Positions 36,001-62,988 of a DNA stretch of 64,000 nt are shown here, piece after piece; the first letter of the stretch is position 1; each line of letters begins with the position of its first letter. The notes beneath the pieces are model-generated. The model was not told the origin of the DNA and ran no database searches. It saw only the letters and a list, made by a program, of their open reading frames with translations. The position numbers were made by a program, and so were the translations under genes. The stretch comes from Membranipora membranacea (Eukaryota > Bryozoa > Gymnolaemata > Cheilostomatida > Membraniporidae). The DNA lies in contig OU612068.1 of NCBI GenBank assembly GCA_914767715.1, positions 8,310,001 through 8,374,000 of the forward strand, given 5' to 3'.

Positions 36001-37686
36001 AGGCCACTGGCTAGGATTTCCAGATCACCATGACAACAGAACCAAATTCCTGGTGTTATAATACCGGATAATGATTGAGCAATTTGTCTTCTTCATGCTG
36101 GTATAGCGGCATGACATTTAAAGTTCCTAATGCCACGTGTAGTTAGCAGTTAACAAGTGAGAATAAAATTTGAGACTCCCAAAGTGTGTACTATAAACAT
36201 AGTAATGCCAACCTAAAAATAACTCTTTGCATCTTGTTCATAAAGTTGAAGCAGTTCTTGTGTTTGCTGTTTTCAGTATCATCTTCATCATAATAGCCCC
36301 ATGCTATCTCCATGAGACAGGGCAAGTACGCTCCTGGAACATTGGTTTTACATTCATGATTGGCTTTCAGCTCCTACAAGAAAAAGATTATAAACCGTTG
36401 AATTAACAACAGATGGTCATCACGATAACCAACTGAAAACCTATTTAAATTGAAAGTAATATATAATACTGTCACTGCCTTAATTACTTATCCGTGCCAG
36501 ACTTGACATGTCTGTCAAGGCTGGCTATGTCAGTATTTAGTCAATGACTTGTTTTACATTTAGGCTAGCCCCAGAGTTTGCAGTTAACATGTTATGTTAT
36601 TTTAGGACAGATTTAGTAGCTTTAGACTTACCTCGATCAAATCTTTGCATACATCTTTGCCAGCTTGCTCAAATCTATAGTCTGTTGTCAGCACTCTTTT
36701 GTACTCGTAGACAACCTACAACATATCACAAATAGCATGTTAGCATTGTGTTGTTACTGATAGGCAAATCTAGACTTAACTGGGTGCAGCACAGTATTTT
36801 ATTATCAAGATCAAGAGGACAAGGCGAGTCCATATTTTACCACCGCCAATAAAACAACAGGTTGTTAAACAATGAGCAATGAAGGCCCCATAAAAGTACG
36901 ATTATTCCTCTGTCATGCTTGACAAAAAGGACAAAGTTCATGGTACCAAAAATATAGGATATAATGTGAACAGGATGTGTTCTAACTGCACAATAGATAA
37001 GATATTTTTTTACTTATTGGAACAGTATCTTTTAGATCAATTGCACACTCAGGTTTCATCTGAAGGGGTTGATCAATGAAGGTGTAGGCCTATTATTACT
37101 TTAATGATCCTAAATGAACACTTACAGTTTGACAGGCACTGCTAGGAGGAGTCTGATCACCTTCATATGAGTTAAAGCAGTCAAGGACCTCAAAGTTGTG
37201 GCGGATTTCTGTTTCCTTTCCTGTCTCATCTTCTGTTTTTCCTCTACAAAGTCGTTTAACATCATCAACGCAGGATGGATGATTTGCAAGCTGTGTCATA
37301 GAATCCATAGGTTTCTCCTGTTCCTGATTTACTTGCTGCTGGTTGTTGACCTGCTGATTATTATTAAACTGCTGCTGCTGTTGGTTCACCTGCTGCTGAT
37401 TATTATTGAACTGCTGCTGTTGGTTCACCTGCTGCTGGTTGTTGACCTGCTGATTATTATTAAACTGCTGCTGCTGGTTGACTTGCTGCTGATTATTATT
37501 AACCTGCTGCTGTTGGTTGACTTGCTGCTGATTATTATTAACCTGTTGAGGTACATTGTTGTTTTGTACAGGAATGTTATTGTTGTTTGGAGCAGGAACA
37601 GGTGGTGGTGGAGCCACCACTTGGCATGTCAAGGCTATAACACAGAGAATGGAGAAGGCCCCTTCCATCTTGAATACAGTGATCAA
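20906..37686 (-). CDS. GLG1: GLG1, Golgi cysteine-rich sialoglycoprotein (MG-160)
   Basis: 24 exons join in frame to 1254 residues; vertebrate GLG1 is about 1,180-1,200. Order along the gene: 37126-37686, 36632-36715, 36213-36373, 35770-35890, 35166-35273, 34142-34285, 32991-33189, 31885-31962, 31030-31199, 30621-30733, 29838-29988, 29310-29435, 28563-28697, 27476-27628, 26392-26606, 25906-26113, 25350-25505, 24760-24883, 24333-24484, 24057-24161, 23740-23847, 23032-23152, 22347-22450, 20906-21073. It has a signal peptide, a Gln/Asn-rich stretch, a long array of cysteine-rich GLG1 repeats, one transmembrane helix and a 13-residue basic tail. The family protein is a Golgi membrane glycoprotein that binds FGFs, E-selectin and TGF-beta precursors. 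Introns average about 0.5 kb and carry several minisatellites and a foldback element. Confidence 0.96.
21436..21464. repeat. Small hairpin AGCCTCTCTTA / TAAGAGAGGCT
   Basis: Perfect 11-bp inverted arms around a 7-base centre, in the last GLG1 intron. Function unknown. Confidence 0.6.
22347..36715 (-). CDS. GLG1: GLG1 cysteine-rich repeat array (exons 2-23)
   Basis: Twenty-two exons encode successive repeats of about 60 residues with paired patterns such as C..D....C and ..CL......, the PF00839-type GLG1 repeat. Clear landmarks are DYHLDRPLFFACRADREKFC (34142-34285), LLELEYFISRNYKHD (29838-29988), ECLIEHKYDDDMDPKC and MQDFNFNKKFRDACK (26392-26606), then CLADIVRNDTL with RVSTKCRFQLR (25906-26113), and IRLNPALYIPCK (24333-24484). 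Their order matches vertebrate GLG1. At 26114-26122 two AGs lie 4 bases apart (TTAG then GCAG); only the upstream one keeps the frame. I did not count repeats exactly; the family normally has 16. Confidence 0.93.
22624..22914. mobile_element. Foldback MITE-like element in GLG1 intron 22
   Basis: Two diverged arms of about 115 bp (22624-22742 and 22798-22914) pair along their whole length. The ends read CTTAAACCACTGCTGC and, inverted, CTTAAACTACTGCCGC. Inner blocks include TTTGTGCT, ATTCTG.ATAGCTC, ATTGTGAC and GCAAATAATTTG. It has no coding capacity. The structure fits a miniature inverted-repeat element; no convincing target-site duplication is seen. Confidence 0.75.
23239..23570. repeat. 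7-bp minisatellite (ACTCTAT/ACTCGAT)
   Basis: About 47 units of a 7-mer in a GLG1 intron, between exons 23032-23152 and 23740-23847. Units alternate irregularly between ACTCTAT and ACTCGAT, with a few ATAATCTA variants near the ends. Confidence 0.96.
25605..25690. repeat. Degenerate CTCAATGA tandem tract
   Basis: Loose repeats of AGCTCTCAATGAGTTCTCAATGA in a GLG1 intron, with about four recognisable copies. Low complexity only. Confidence 0.6.
25848..25902. repeat. 11-bp repeat touching a GLG1 splice donor
   Basis: Copies of CATGTGGTAGC, three exact and two diverged, run up to GTAGCTTAC. The last copy therefore abuts the donor of exon 25906-26113 (GTAAGCTAC on the - strand). Confidence 0.75.
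26241..26279. repeat. Small hairpin TTATCCTCTCTCTGC / GCAGAGAGGATAA
   Basis: Inverted arms of 13-15 bases with a 2-base bulge, in a GLG1 intron. No known regulatory role. Confidence 0.55.
27912..28537. repeat. 12-bp minisatellite in GLG1 intron 13
   Basis: About 52 copies of TTCTACGCTCTA with no frame-breaking indel. Variation is limited to the dinucleotides of the GCTC core (GCTC, GCCC, GTTC, one GTCC), and identical variants occur in runs. The array ends 25 bases from the donor of exon 28563-28697. Because 12 is a multiple of 3, long false reading frames of 218-239 codons appear on both strands; these are not genes. Confidence 0.98.
29087..29255 (+). repeat. tRNA-like sequence, probable degraded SINE
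   Basis: GTGGTAGCTTAGCGGTAGAACACCTGCC carries a good polymerase III A box (TAGCTTAGCGG). GAGTTCAGT about 45 bases later is a weak B box. A body follows with repeated TGCCTTATA.CT phrases and a closing ATTACGGTA. The tRNA part would not fold into a functional acceptor stem, so a decayed tRNA-derived SINE inside a GLG1 intron is the better reading. Confidence 0.45.
32811..32832. repeat. TA microsatellite
   Basis: About ten TA units in the GLG1 intron between exons 31885-31962 and 32991-33189. The rest of that 1-kb intron shows nothing recognisable. Confidence 0.85.
33190..34141. other. GLG1 intron without other features
   Basis: A 950-base intron. The only feature noted is a run of about 11 G near 33725. 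The flanking exons join in phase (DC between CCAGAC and TGTCAC), so no exon is missing here. Confidence 0.6.
37126..37686 (-). CDS. GLG1: GLG1 first exon: signal peptide and Gln/Asn-rich region
   Basis: Two in-frame ATGs are possible, at 37686 and 37668. The second gives the cleaner signal peptide, MEGAFSILCVIALTCQVVA. A short proline stretch (PPPPVPAP) follows, then about 85 residues made almost only of Gln, Asn and Val in units such as VNQQQQVNNNQQ. The first cysteine-rich repeat comes last (CVDDVKRLCRG and CFNSYEGD). Vertebrate GLG1 also has a Pro/Gln-rich N-terminus, so the position is conserved, but the Asn-rich composition is distinctive. The DNA here is a CTG/TTATT codon repeat. The donor is GTAAGTG at 37125. 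Confidence 0.93.
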
Positions 37687-38125
37687 GTGAATGAAGAAAC
37701 CGATTTGGTTTGCCTTACATGGAGAATGTTAGACACGTCACTTCTTACTACCTTCAATAATAGAGAGCATGCCTTTATTAGTTCCGCTTCGTGCAGCCAA
37801 TCAGTTATGATTTAACATACTTTAAAATTGCTAAATTGCATCTGATTGGACTCTCATCTAAATGTTACAAACTGATGGAGCTATTTTCAGTCCCTGTCCC
37901 TGTTTAACCCACGTCCAATGAATTGAGGGAATTCACTGGTAACACACCACAGATCCACAGCAGCTTGTGCAATTTCACTGACCAAGAGCCCCTGGCCAAA
38001 GCCTCTTGTCTCAAAGATAATGATGATATATTATTATCAGAATTCGACATATTAAAGTCCTTCTTTTATAATAAGGATGAACTTGTTTGTTGATCAACAA
38101 GCAAGGCCCGGCCCCCTGCTGTTAG

Positions 38126-38621
38126 CCTGGGCCCCTGTAGCCAATATGTTGGCTCTATCTGGCACCAAACAGAGCTAGTCTGTCTTAACAATCTTTGTTC
38201 GGTAGCTTGTTAAGACAGGCTATGTTTACCTGCATGTTTACCTGCAAGTTGGCAGGTTTCCAGCGCCAGCCTCTACAGCTGTGACTTTAGAAACCGTTGT
38301 GCCACAATCGGTTTATCGTTCCAGATCAGCAACAAATTTTCAAATAACAGGCTAATATTAGACACATTGGGGGCTCAGTAGATGACTGGTGTCAGGCAGC
38401 ATATTCCATTCTCTCGCTGTTCGGATGAAGAACGAACGTCGACAGTGAGTGGTGTTGGTTTGGGGAGTGAAATACTGGTGCTGGTGGCGGCATGCTGAGT
38501 TATGTGCTGATCTAGTGATGTATTTAGCGAGAACTGATGGATTGTTGTGATGGTATTGGCTAAATACTTTTAGCCTCCACTCACCTCTACGAACAGAGCC
38601 AACACATTGGCTAGGGCCCTT
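38126..38621. repeat. Degraded inverted repeat pair
   Basis: GGCCCCTGTAGCCAATATGT with TGGCTCT at 38126-38162 pairs with the complement at 38591-38621 (AGAGCCAACACATTGGCTAG). The spacer of about 430 bases contains the shared 15-bp hairpin. It looks like an eroded foldback element. Confidence 0.6.
38176..38222. repeat. Hairpin sharing its stem with 7562-7595
   Basis: TAGTCTGTCTTAACA pairs with TGTTAAGACAGGCTA across a 17-base loop, with one mismatch. The right arm is identical to the right arm at 7581-7595. Confidence 0.75.
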
Positions 38622-40652
38622 TGAACTTCATGCCTTGCTTTGCCATGTCCAGTATCAACAATCCCAAACATTGGCAAAGAAAAGGCATGAAATTTCCAGG
38701 GGCCCATGTCAACAAAAAACCCAATCTAAAGCGGTTAGGGCAAAACCAGATCCAAAGTGAGAGGTGAGCCAAGGTCCTTGAGGACTGGCCTCAATTCATA
38801 CCACAAAAGCTTTGCCTCGAACTATTGTTGACATGAGAATTGGCAGTCATGACCAACTGATGACCATTTTTTCTGACACAGGTTATGCCAACCAGCAACC
38901 TAACCTGTACTATCCTAACACTTTGTAACCCCTGTTCCGTAAACTCATCAAATCAACTCTCTTTCAACTCATGCACCTGGCATGCCCCATATGAGGCACA
39001 CTCGTCTGCCCCCCCCCCCCCGTAGGTGATCTAGCATAACAATAACTCAACTTAAGTCATCCTTAGCATCTCACCTACCCACTCACTCACTGGAGAAACT
39101 ACAGCAGGTCATGCTGCCAAGTAAGGGTTCCTAGCAATGATTGACTCACAGACCCACCCCAAACCGGGTCTTTTGCAATGTTTGACTGTTCATCATTGGC
39201 CATTTGTTTTATGTTGACTGAATGAATGATAAGGACTAGACAACCAAGGTGTTTAGGCATTGGGATACAAACAACATCAATACATCAATGAGCATAGTAG
39301 GACTACTACATTTTCTGAGTTTGGGCTGTGTATAGATGGGGCTGGGAAGGATGGAAGCTCTCTCGGTTTCTCATTACTCAAAAAATCTTTAGATTCTCAT
39401 TTTTCCAATCGATCTAGTTTTCCCAACTCTCAAAAACACTTACAGGTGGTAAAGGATGAAAAGATAACTCTTTGTGGCATCAATGGGTGCTGAACAGGAT
39501 CTAGAGAGCCTTATCAAAATATCAAGATAAGGTTAGATCTACATCTTCTCTTCTATATCATCAGGAAGTGTATTCAGTATGAGAATTGCAAAACCTCAAT
39601 CAGTTTGAAAAATGTGAAGCTGAGAGAGGTTCCAATTTTGGGCCAAAGGTTAGCAATTGCAGTAGTCCTATGGCATGTTGGGCCATGCAAATTTCTATTT
39701 AGATAATTCTTACTGAAAAATGTGTTTTTTTGCTTAACGCTGCAGATTAATATTGTTATGAATTGATTGTACAGGGTCAGTCAGATCATATCAACTATGC
39801 AAATTGCTAGATGTTACTCGATTAAATACGTCAATTTTGAACTAAATTTGCACCTAATTGAGTAGGAATCAAGACTAATTTGATTTTTGCTCAATATCAT
39901 ATACTCTTGGCGAGTAAAGAAGCCTCGACCACTCGACTTGTGATAGCTGCAGTATACATATGAGTAAAAATGGTCCATGGACCTTGCGCGCATAAATCTC
40001 AGCGTTTAATCCAGAATAGACATCCATAGTCATGAACAGGTTTTTGATGAGACATTCCTCTTGACTGTTACTGCTCATGCTCTTTTTGCATATGTCCTCA
40101 GTTTGTATCTGTCAAATTTCTATTTATTAGCTTCAAGCGAACTCACAACTCATAACTTTAGTCATCATTGTCAAATTGAGCTGGATTTTGGGCCCATTTC
40201 AAAGCTCACTAGCTTGAAAAACAACTCTGATGATTTTAAGCTTTATTTCATTGACATAATATTAGTTTCATTGAAAATTGTTGAGCTGCCGAGGCCCATT
40301 GTCATATTAAGTAACAACTTATTTTGATAAGTGCAAGTGAGTGGCATTTCAATTCAAGTCATGATTCTGCTACATAAGGTCTAAAAATTGGATGGAGCGA
40401 TAGAGTTAATTCATCCTTCTAGATTGCATCTTGGACATGGTTGTGAAACATGAAAAACAAGAAAATGCAAGTATGTATACAAGATGCCTAAATGTTGTAC
40501 AGTGCCTAGAAACCATCCCATGGAATGAAATCCTAAGCCCTAGGCACCTACCATCTGCCTATAAGATTTTAGGATAAGATTGGTTACGGTTCTATCATCC
40601 AATGTACAATTTTTCAGATCAGTGAATAATAATCTCATGCTGCTTGGAAAAT

Positions 40653-42912
40653 ATGTTGCTCATACCTAGACACATGCTGAGATCGACGAGAGTATGCCAT
40701 GCACTTCTAATACAGAATCATGTATCGCACATGGTTTATCCCACTGCTACGAAGGCGACTTTAACACAAAGTGACTCAGATGATAATGCTGCACTTAAGT
40801 TTGCAGTGCCCTCTCAAAAGTCTGCTATGAAATGTCTCAGGTATGTATATTTAACTTGACTTGAATACGTTTTTAAGAATCATCTTATGTTGAAGTGTTA
40901 AAATGTGATCAAGGAGGAGTTTGTGTAGTGATATCTAATGAAATAATGAATCTGAGGACCTGTATCAATGTGTCACTGTGTCACTCCTCTGCAAGGCTGT
41001 AGCCTACTGGGTACAAAAATGCAGCGCCCCTCTGATGGAAACATAGCATCATAAAAGATCAGAGGTAGTGTTGATGATAATGCTCATTGTAACCATTGTT
41101 GCTCATCCCTGTCAGTAGGAGTTTCCTCGGCGCCATAGACCACGCTATCTGAATTTAAAAATATCGAATTATTACAGAACGCATCGAGTAGGGGAGATAT
41201 CTCTAAAGGAAGTCGGTCAAAAGGTCTCTCTCAGTGGATGGCTTGAGTACAAAAGAGGAAATACCTTCTTCACCATCAGGGACTCATCAGGAAGCTGCCA
41301 AGCTCTCAATGGTCTCGACACTCTACTTCCTGTTAAGGAATCTATAGTGAATATAGAGGGAACAGTACAAGCTCGACCAGCAAAGGATGTCAATCCTAAA
41401 ATGAAAACAGGAGACATTGAGATAGTCAGTACTAAGATAACTGTGCTGAATGAATGTAAGAATCTGCCATTTACAGTTGACAACTTTATAGAAACAAAGG
41501 AAGAAGTGAGGATGAGATATAGGTATATAGATCTACGTAACAAGACTATGCAGAGGAATCTTAAATTGAGGTCATCATTCATACTCAAGCTTAGAAAGTT
41601 CTTATGTGAAGAGAGAGGTTTTCTGGATGTTGAAACGCCTACCCTATTTCGGAGAACACCAGGGGGCGCTCAAGAGTTTGTCGTACCCACTCAGACACCA
41701 GGAATGTTTTACTCGCTACCGCAGAGTCCACAACAATTCAAACAGCTACTCATGGCAGGAGGAGTCGACAGGTACATGCAGGTAGCTAAGTGTTACAGAG
41801 ATGAAGGCGCAAAACCTGACAGACAACCAGAGTTCACTCAGCTTGATCTGGAAATGAGTTTCACTAATCAAGAAGAAGTCAAAGGATTGATTGAAGACGC
41901 TTTGGTGCAGTCCTGGCCTGATGAGCTGTCAGCCATTAAAACTCCTTTCCTCCGAATGTCACATTTTGATGCAATGAGACTTTATGGTACTGACAAGCCT
42001 GATACACGGTATAAGAGTCAGATCGAAGATATAGGTGCTGAGTTAGAAAGTGTGACAATCTTTCGTAATGCGTTATCAGACTCTACAATATCAGTTAGAG
42101 CCGTCTGCCTGCCTGAAGGCTGTGAAAAGCTCAAGTCAAAGCAAATCAAGTTGATACAGGACTTCGTACAAAAACAGTATTCCCTCAATGTGGCGGTTAT
42201 CAAGATTGGCGAGAACAACGTGTGGAGATCACCTCTAACAAAATATGTCAACCAAGATGACACCATATCACAAGTGAATGACAGGTTAGGTGCTAAGACA
42301 AATGATCTGGTGTTCATCTGTGCGCATGATTCATGGTCACAGGCCAGCATGGCTTTAGGGAAATGTCGAACTCTGGCTGCTGCCTATTATGAGGCAAACG
42401 GTTACCCTCTATACCAGAAGGACCAGTACAACTTCTTGTGGGTTGAAGACTTCCCACTGTTTGAGATCGAGGATGGTCGTCTTCAGTCAGCTCATCACCC
42501 TTTCACTGCACCGGTGTCTGAGGATTTTGACATGTTGTTATCTAGTCCCGCTGAGGTCAGGGGTCAACACTATGACCTAGTTCTGAATGGGTCGGAGGTT
42601 GGTGGCGGCTCAATACGAATACATGATGCCAAAACACAGAAGTATATTATAGAGAATATTCTCAAGGAAGATAGTTCACAACTGGGACATTTGTTGACTG
42701 CATTGGATAGTGGGTGTCCGCCCCATGGAGGTATAGCACTAGGATTAGACAGACTTATAGCTATTATGTGTGGTGCCCCTAGTATACGAGACGTCATAGC
42801 ATTCCCAAAATCAACCAGTGGAAGTGATTTAATGGCTGGTGCCCCTTGTGCACTTTCTGCTGCTGACTTAGAAACCTACAAGATTTCTATATCTGACCAA
42901 ACTCAGAAGTAG
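40653..42912 (+). CDS. DARS2: DARS2, mitochondrial aspartyl-tRNA synthetase
   Basis: Two exons, 40653-40840 and 41178-42912, join in frame (CTCAG|A) to 640 residues; human DARS2 is about 645. Exon 1 encodes an Arg-rich N-terminus poor in acidic residues (MLLIPRHMLRSTRVCHALLI), consistent with a mitochondrial presequence. Exon 2 starts at THRVGEISLKEVGQKVSLSG, the OB-fold anticodon-binding domain (GWLEYKR, FFTIRD). The class II core follows: FLDVETPTLFRRTPGGAQEF, motif 2 CYRDEGAKPDRQPEFTQLDL, the GAD insertion, the substrate loop HYDLVLNGSEVGGGSIRIH and motif 3 GGIALGLDRLIAI. It charges mitochondrial tRNA-Asp in the matrix. The ATG at 40653 is the first in frame after upstream stops. The coding sequence is nearly intronless, unlike its neighbours. 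Confidence 0.97.
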
Positions 42913-43403
42913 ATAAATCTGAAGGTTGTACAACATTTTTTATTTACTGATTAATTCTCTTCAGATAATTAGACTGATGTGAAATGCTGGCTTGGCAGTT
43001 AACAAGAATAGAGGGTAAAATAGGAAATATATAATGGTATAATCGAACACTCATAGATTTCTATGCTAAAACTATTTGCGGGACCGACAGGGTAACTTTA
43101 TAAGGGCAATGACTGATATTTGAAAGATAATGTTTTTGTTAAAAATAGAATGATAATGTAGTACATCTTTACAAGGTAACAGGAAATAGATGAAGGATGA
43201 TAAAGATGTTATTTACAATGGAAGATTTACTATTCCGAGAAGTCAGACACTTCTGACGCCTCCAGTCACACCATGATAATACTCACACATTTATATCAAC
43301 ATGTAATAATCTCAGATCACACTGTATGTCTAACACAATAATTACATATTTATTATAGCTTCGATGATAATGTACACATGTGACTCCTGACACCAGTTTG
43401 TAT
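42913..43403. other. Convergent 3' space between DARS2 and BRPF
   Basis: 490 bases holding both 3' ends. TTTATT at 43349-43354 is an AATAAA on the - strand, 50 bases beyond the BRPF stop, and is a good poly(A) candidate. No canonical signal is obvious for DARS2. Confidence 0.6.
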
Positions 43404-60765
<17,362 letters not shown>

Positions 60766-62233
60766 ATCTATTCTCTGCTATACTATTGACTAAGCCAGCC
60801 CCAGCTCAATTCTTGTTCTACAAAGATCAATGTGTCTGTCAGGAAAACACCACGAGTAAATAGAGTTTTGGATAATTGGGCCTGAAGCAATGCAGCACAG
60901 ATAAGCAAAGTTCTAAGAACCCTATTTAGGAGGATTATTGTTCCGTCATACAGAAGTTCCATCAACGATCATTGATTGTTGATATGATATAGTTAACTGA
61001 TAATCATTACTAAAGGACAAATTACAACCCGATTTCATTGGCAAGCCCCCTGCCAAGAACTGAACATGCAGCGAGTAAGTCCAGGTGCAGTGACTGACTG
61101 ACTAACAGTTCTTGGTTAAACCAGTAGTTATTGGTTTAGGAACTTTAATAATTGCTATATGGCAATTATGGTATTGTTGTACAATTTAATAGTTGAGCAA
61201 TACTTTTTGGTTTCCCTATGACCAAATCCTACTTCATTATCCAACTCAACCACCTGGTCACTATAAGCAAGGGTTTTCTCACAGTTACTTTAACTAACAA
61301 AGCCTATGCCAAGGATATAGATAGGCAAGTCAGTCTCAGTCTGACCACAAACCAAATAAGTAGAAAAACTACCTCACAGCTGAGTGATACTATAAGCCGG
61401 TTTTTGGTCTGGGAGATCCCAACACAGGCCCACTTCATTTAGCAAAAGTCCAGTGGTTGAGGTATTTCCCCAATAAATGAGAAATTGTACCTATCCACTG
61501 GACATTTTGCTTAGAGAAGCCAATTCTAGGCATCATCATCCATGATCAAACAATCAATCAAATGGTCAAGAAGAGGAGTTTGCACAAACTTATATTAGCC
61601 TGTGATCTCTAATAGCCAATCAGACTCCAAAATATTCTACAAGCAGGCTTTTGGATGCTCTTATTCTTTTTTCATTAATGATTAATCGCTCATTTGAAAA
61701 GGTCTTTGAATCCATGCCAATCACTCCTAGAAAACTTGGATTATTTTTCTTTCATGTAGCAAAAATTGAAAAAAGAAATGAACCAAATTTACCGGAAGTT
61801 GCTCTAAAGGTCAAGGGAACTAATGTTTTTGTTTATAAATATTCGCATCTTGAGTGGTTGTATTTAGACTCCACCCCCTAAGCACATGGTATTTGTAACC
61901 AATCAGTTACTTCAAAATGTTGGGTTTTACCTTTACATGAGCCACATGGATTTGCCATGTGAGGTGGCTTTTTATGTAGAGAAAGATTTGGAGAGAGTTT
62001 CTGACTCTGTGTGTTGGCTGCAGTGAGTGTGCAAAGGGGAGGTTAGCTGGGGTGTTTGCATTACATTGAAAAGTTCAACAAATCTCAACAATTTAGTATT
62101 GTTGGTTGAATTGTCAATTATTTTTTGCAAAGCCCATCCCATGATTTGACAAGGACACTTGCAGCTGGAACAGTTGAATATATATATATAAGAACCTCAA
62201 TGAAGCTGGATTTCACACACTCAAAAGCCAGGC
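60766..62233. other. Divergent intergenic region, BRPF and ADAM-like gene
   Basis: About 1.5 kb with no recognised gene. A weak inverted repeat lies at about 61107-61142 (AGTTCTTGGTTAAACC with GGTTTAGGAACT). Small + strand frames at 61218-61442 and 61651-61881 have no motif. Confidence 0.6.
62178..62194 (+). promoter_or_regulatory. Candidate TATA box of the ADAM-like gene
   Basis: ATATATATATATAAGA lies about 45 bases upstream of the start codon at 62234. A TATA element here would place the transcription start near 62210-62220 and leave a very short 5' UTR. It may be only a TA run. Confidence 0.35.
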
Positions 62234-62967
62234 ATGAAGCTCGGGAAATGGATATTGCTGGGGGCCATGTTTCTCTGCGAAGTTCGACTGTCTGAATGTT
62301 TCTTTGACTCTACATTCCATGATCTACCTTCAACAAGTAAGCTATTTTGAGTATTTATGCATATGTATGCATCAATAAGCAAGAGAGGACTCCAATAAAA
62401 TCCTGTAGCATGTTACCGTGTCTTTTAAAAAAGTCAGTCTTGCATCCCATGTCACAGCATATATTTTCAGCAATGCCAATATTTTACATGCCTCTTTGTC
62501 TATTTTATTGCTGCTAGTGAAGCAATGGAACCCCTTCAGATACCTTGTCATATTTTTCCAAATATTTTGTTCAAATGCTATTATGAAACTATATTGCGAC
62601 ATATTGATATTCATACCTCTTTATGCTTCTTTTAGAGTATGAGAGACAGATTATTAAATTAAAAGATGGTGCAAGGACTCGTAGAAGTATATATAAATTA
62701 AAAACCCTGCAGCCCTCTACGGATATAAACTATGAATTTGAGGCATTCCAACAAAACTTCAATATGAATTTGACGTTGGACAATCCAGTTAGTGCACCAT
62801 ACATTATACAAAAAGGAAATATAAGCTGGATCGACACTCCATATTTATCAGGAGAAGACAAAATAGCCTCCAGCCTAGAGCAATATCGACACTGTATATA
62901 CACCGGTTTTGTGAATGGAAACCCGAAAAGCATTGGAGTAGCAGATGGATGTGACCAGGCTGGCATG
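62234..62967 (+). CDS. ADAM/ADAMTS-like metalloprotease, first exons (partial)
   Basis: Exon 1 (62234-62336) encodes a signal peptide, MKLGKWILLGAMFLCEVRLS. Exon 2 (62636-62967) joins in frame at A|AG and encodes TDINYEFEAFQQNFNMNLTL, YIIQKGNISWI and HCIYTGFVNGNPKSIGVADG followed by CDQAGM. The order F...F.LNL......, C.Y.G.V.G.P.S...L..C.G is the reprolysin (M12B) propeptide. The frame can either splice at ATG|GTAATC (62967) or read on to a TGA at 62986-62988; splicing is favoured because the propeptide would otherwise be cut at its C.G motif. Catalytic and disintegrin parts would lie beyond the window. RTRRS near the N-terminus looks like a furin site but is too early to be the usual prodomain junction. 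Confidence 0.7.
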
Positions 62968-62988
62968 GTAATCATTAATCAGAATTGA

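Larger units (their letters stand above)
37687..40652. other. Divergent intergenic region between GLG1 and DARS2
   Basis: About 3 kb holding the promoters of both genes. No TATA box is evident. It includes a degraded inverted repeat (38126-38162 with 38591-38621), the shared hairpin at 38176-38222, a second small hairpin (CATGCCTTGC near 38630 with GGCATG near 38680) and a C12 run near 39010. Open frames at 39260-39493 and 40061-40327 lack family features. Confidence 0.6.

Noticed and set aside
37198-37815. 205-codon + strand frame rich in Leu/Ile
   Set aside because: Antisense of the Gln/Asn repeat in GLG1 exon 1.
62660-62720. Furin-type RTRRS motif as the prodomain cleavage site
   Set aside because: It precedes the M12B propeptide homology, whereas the functional site normally follows it.
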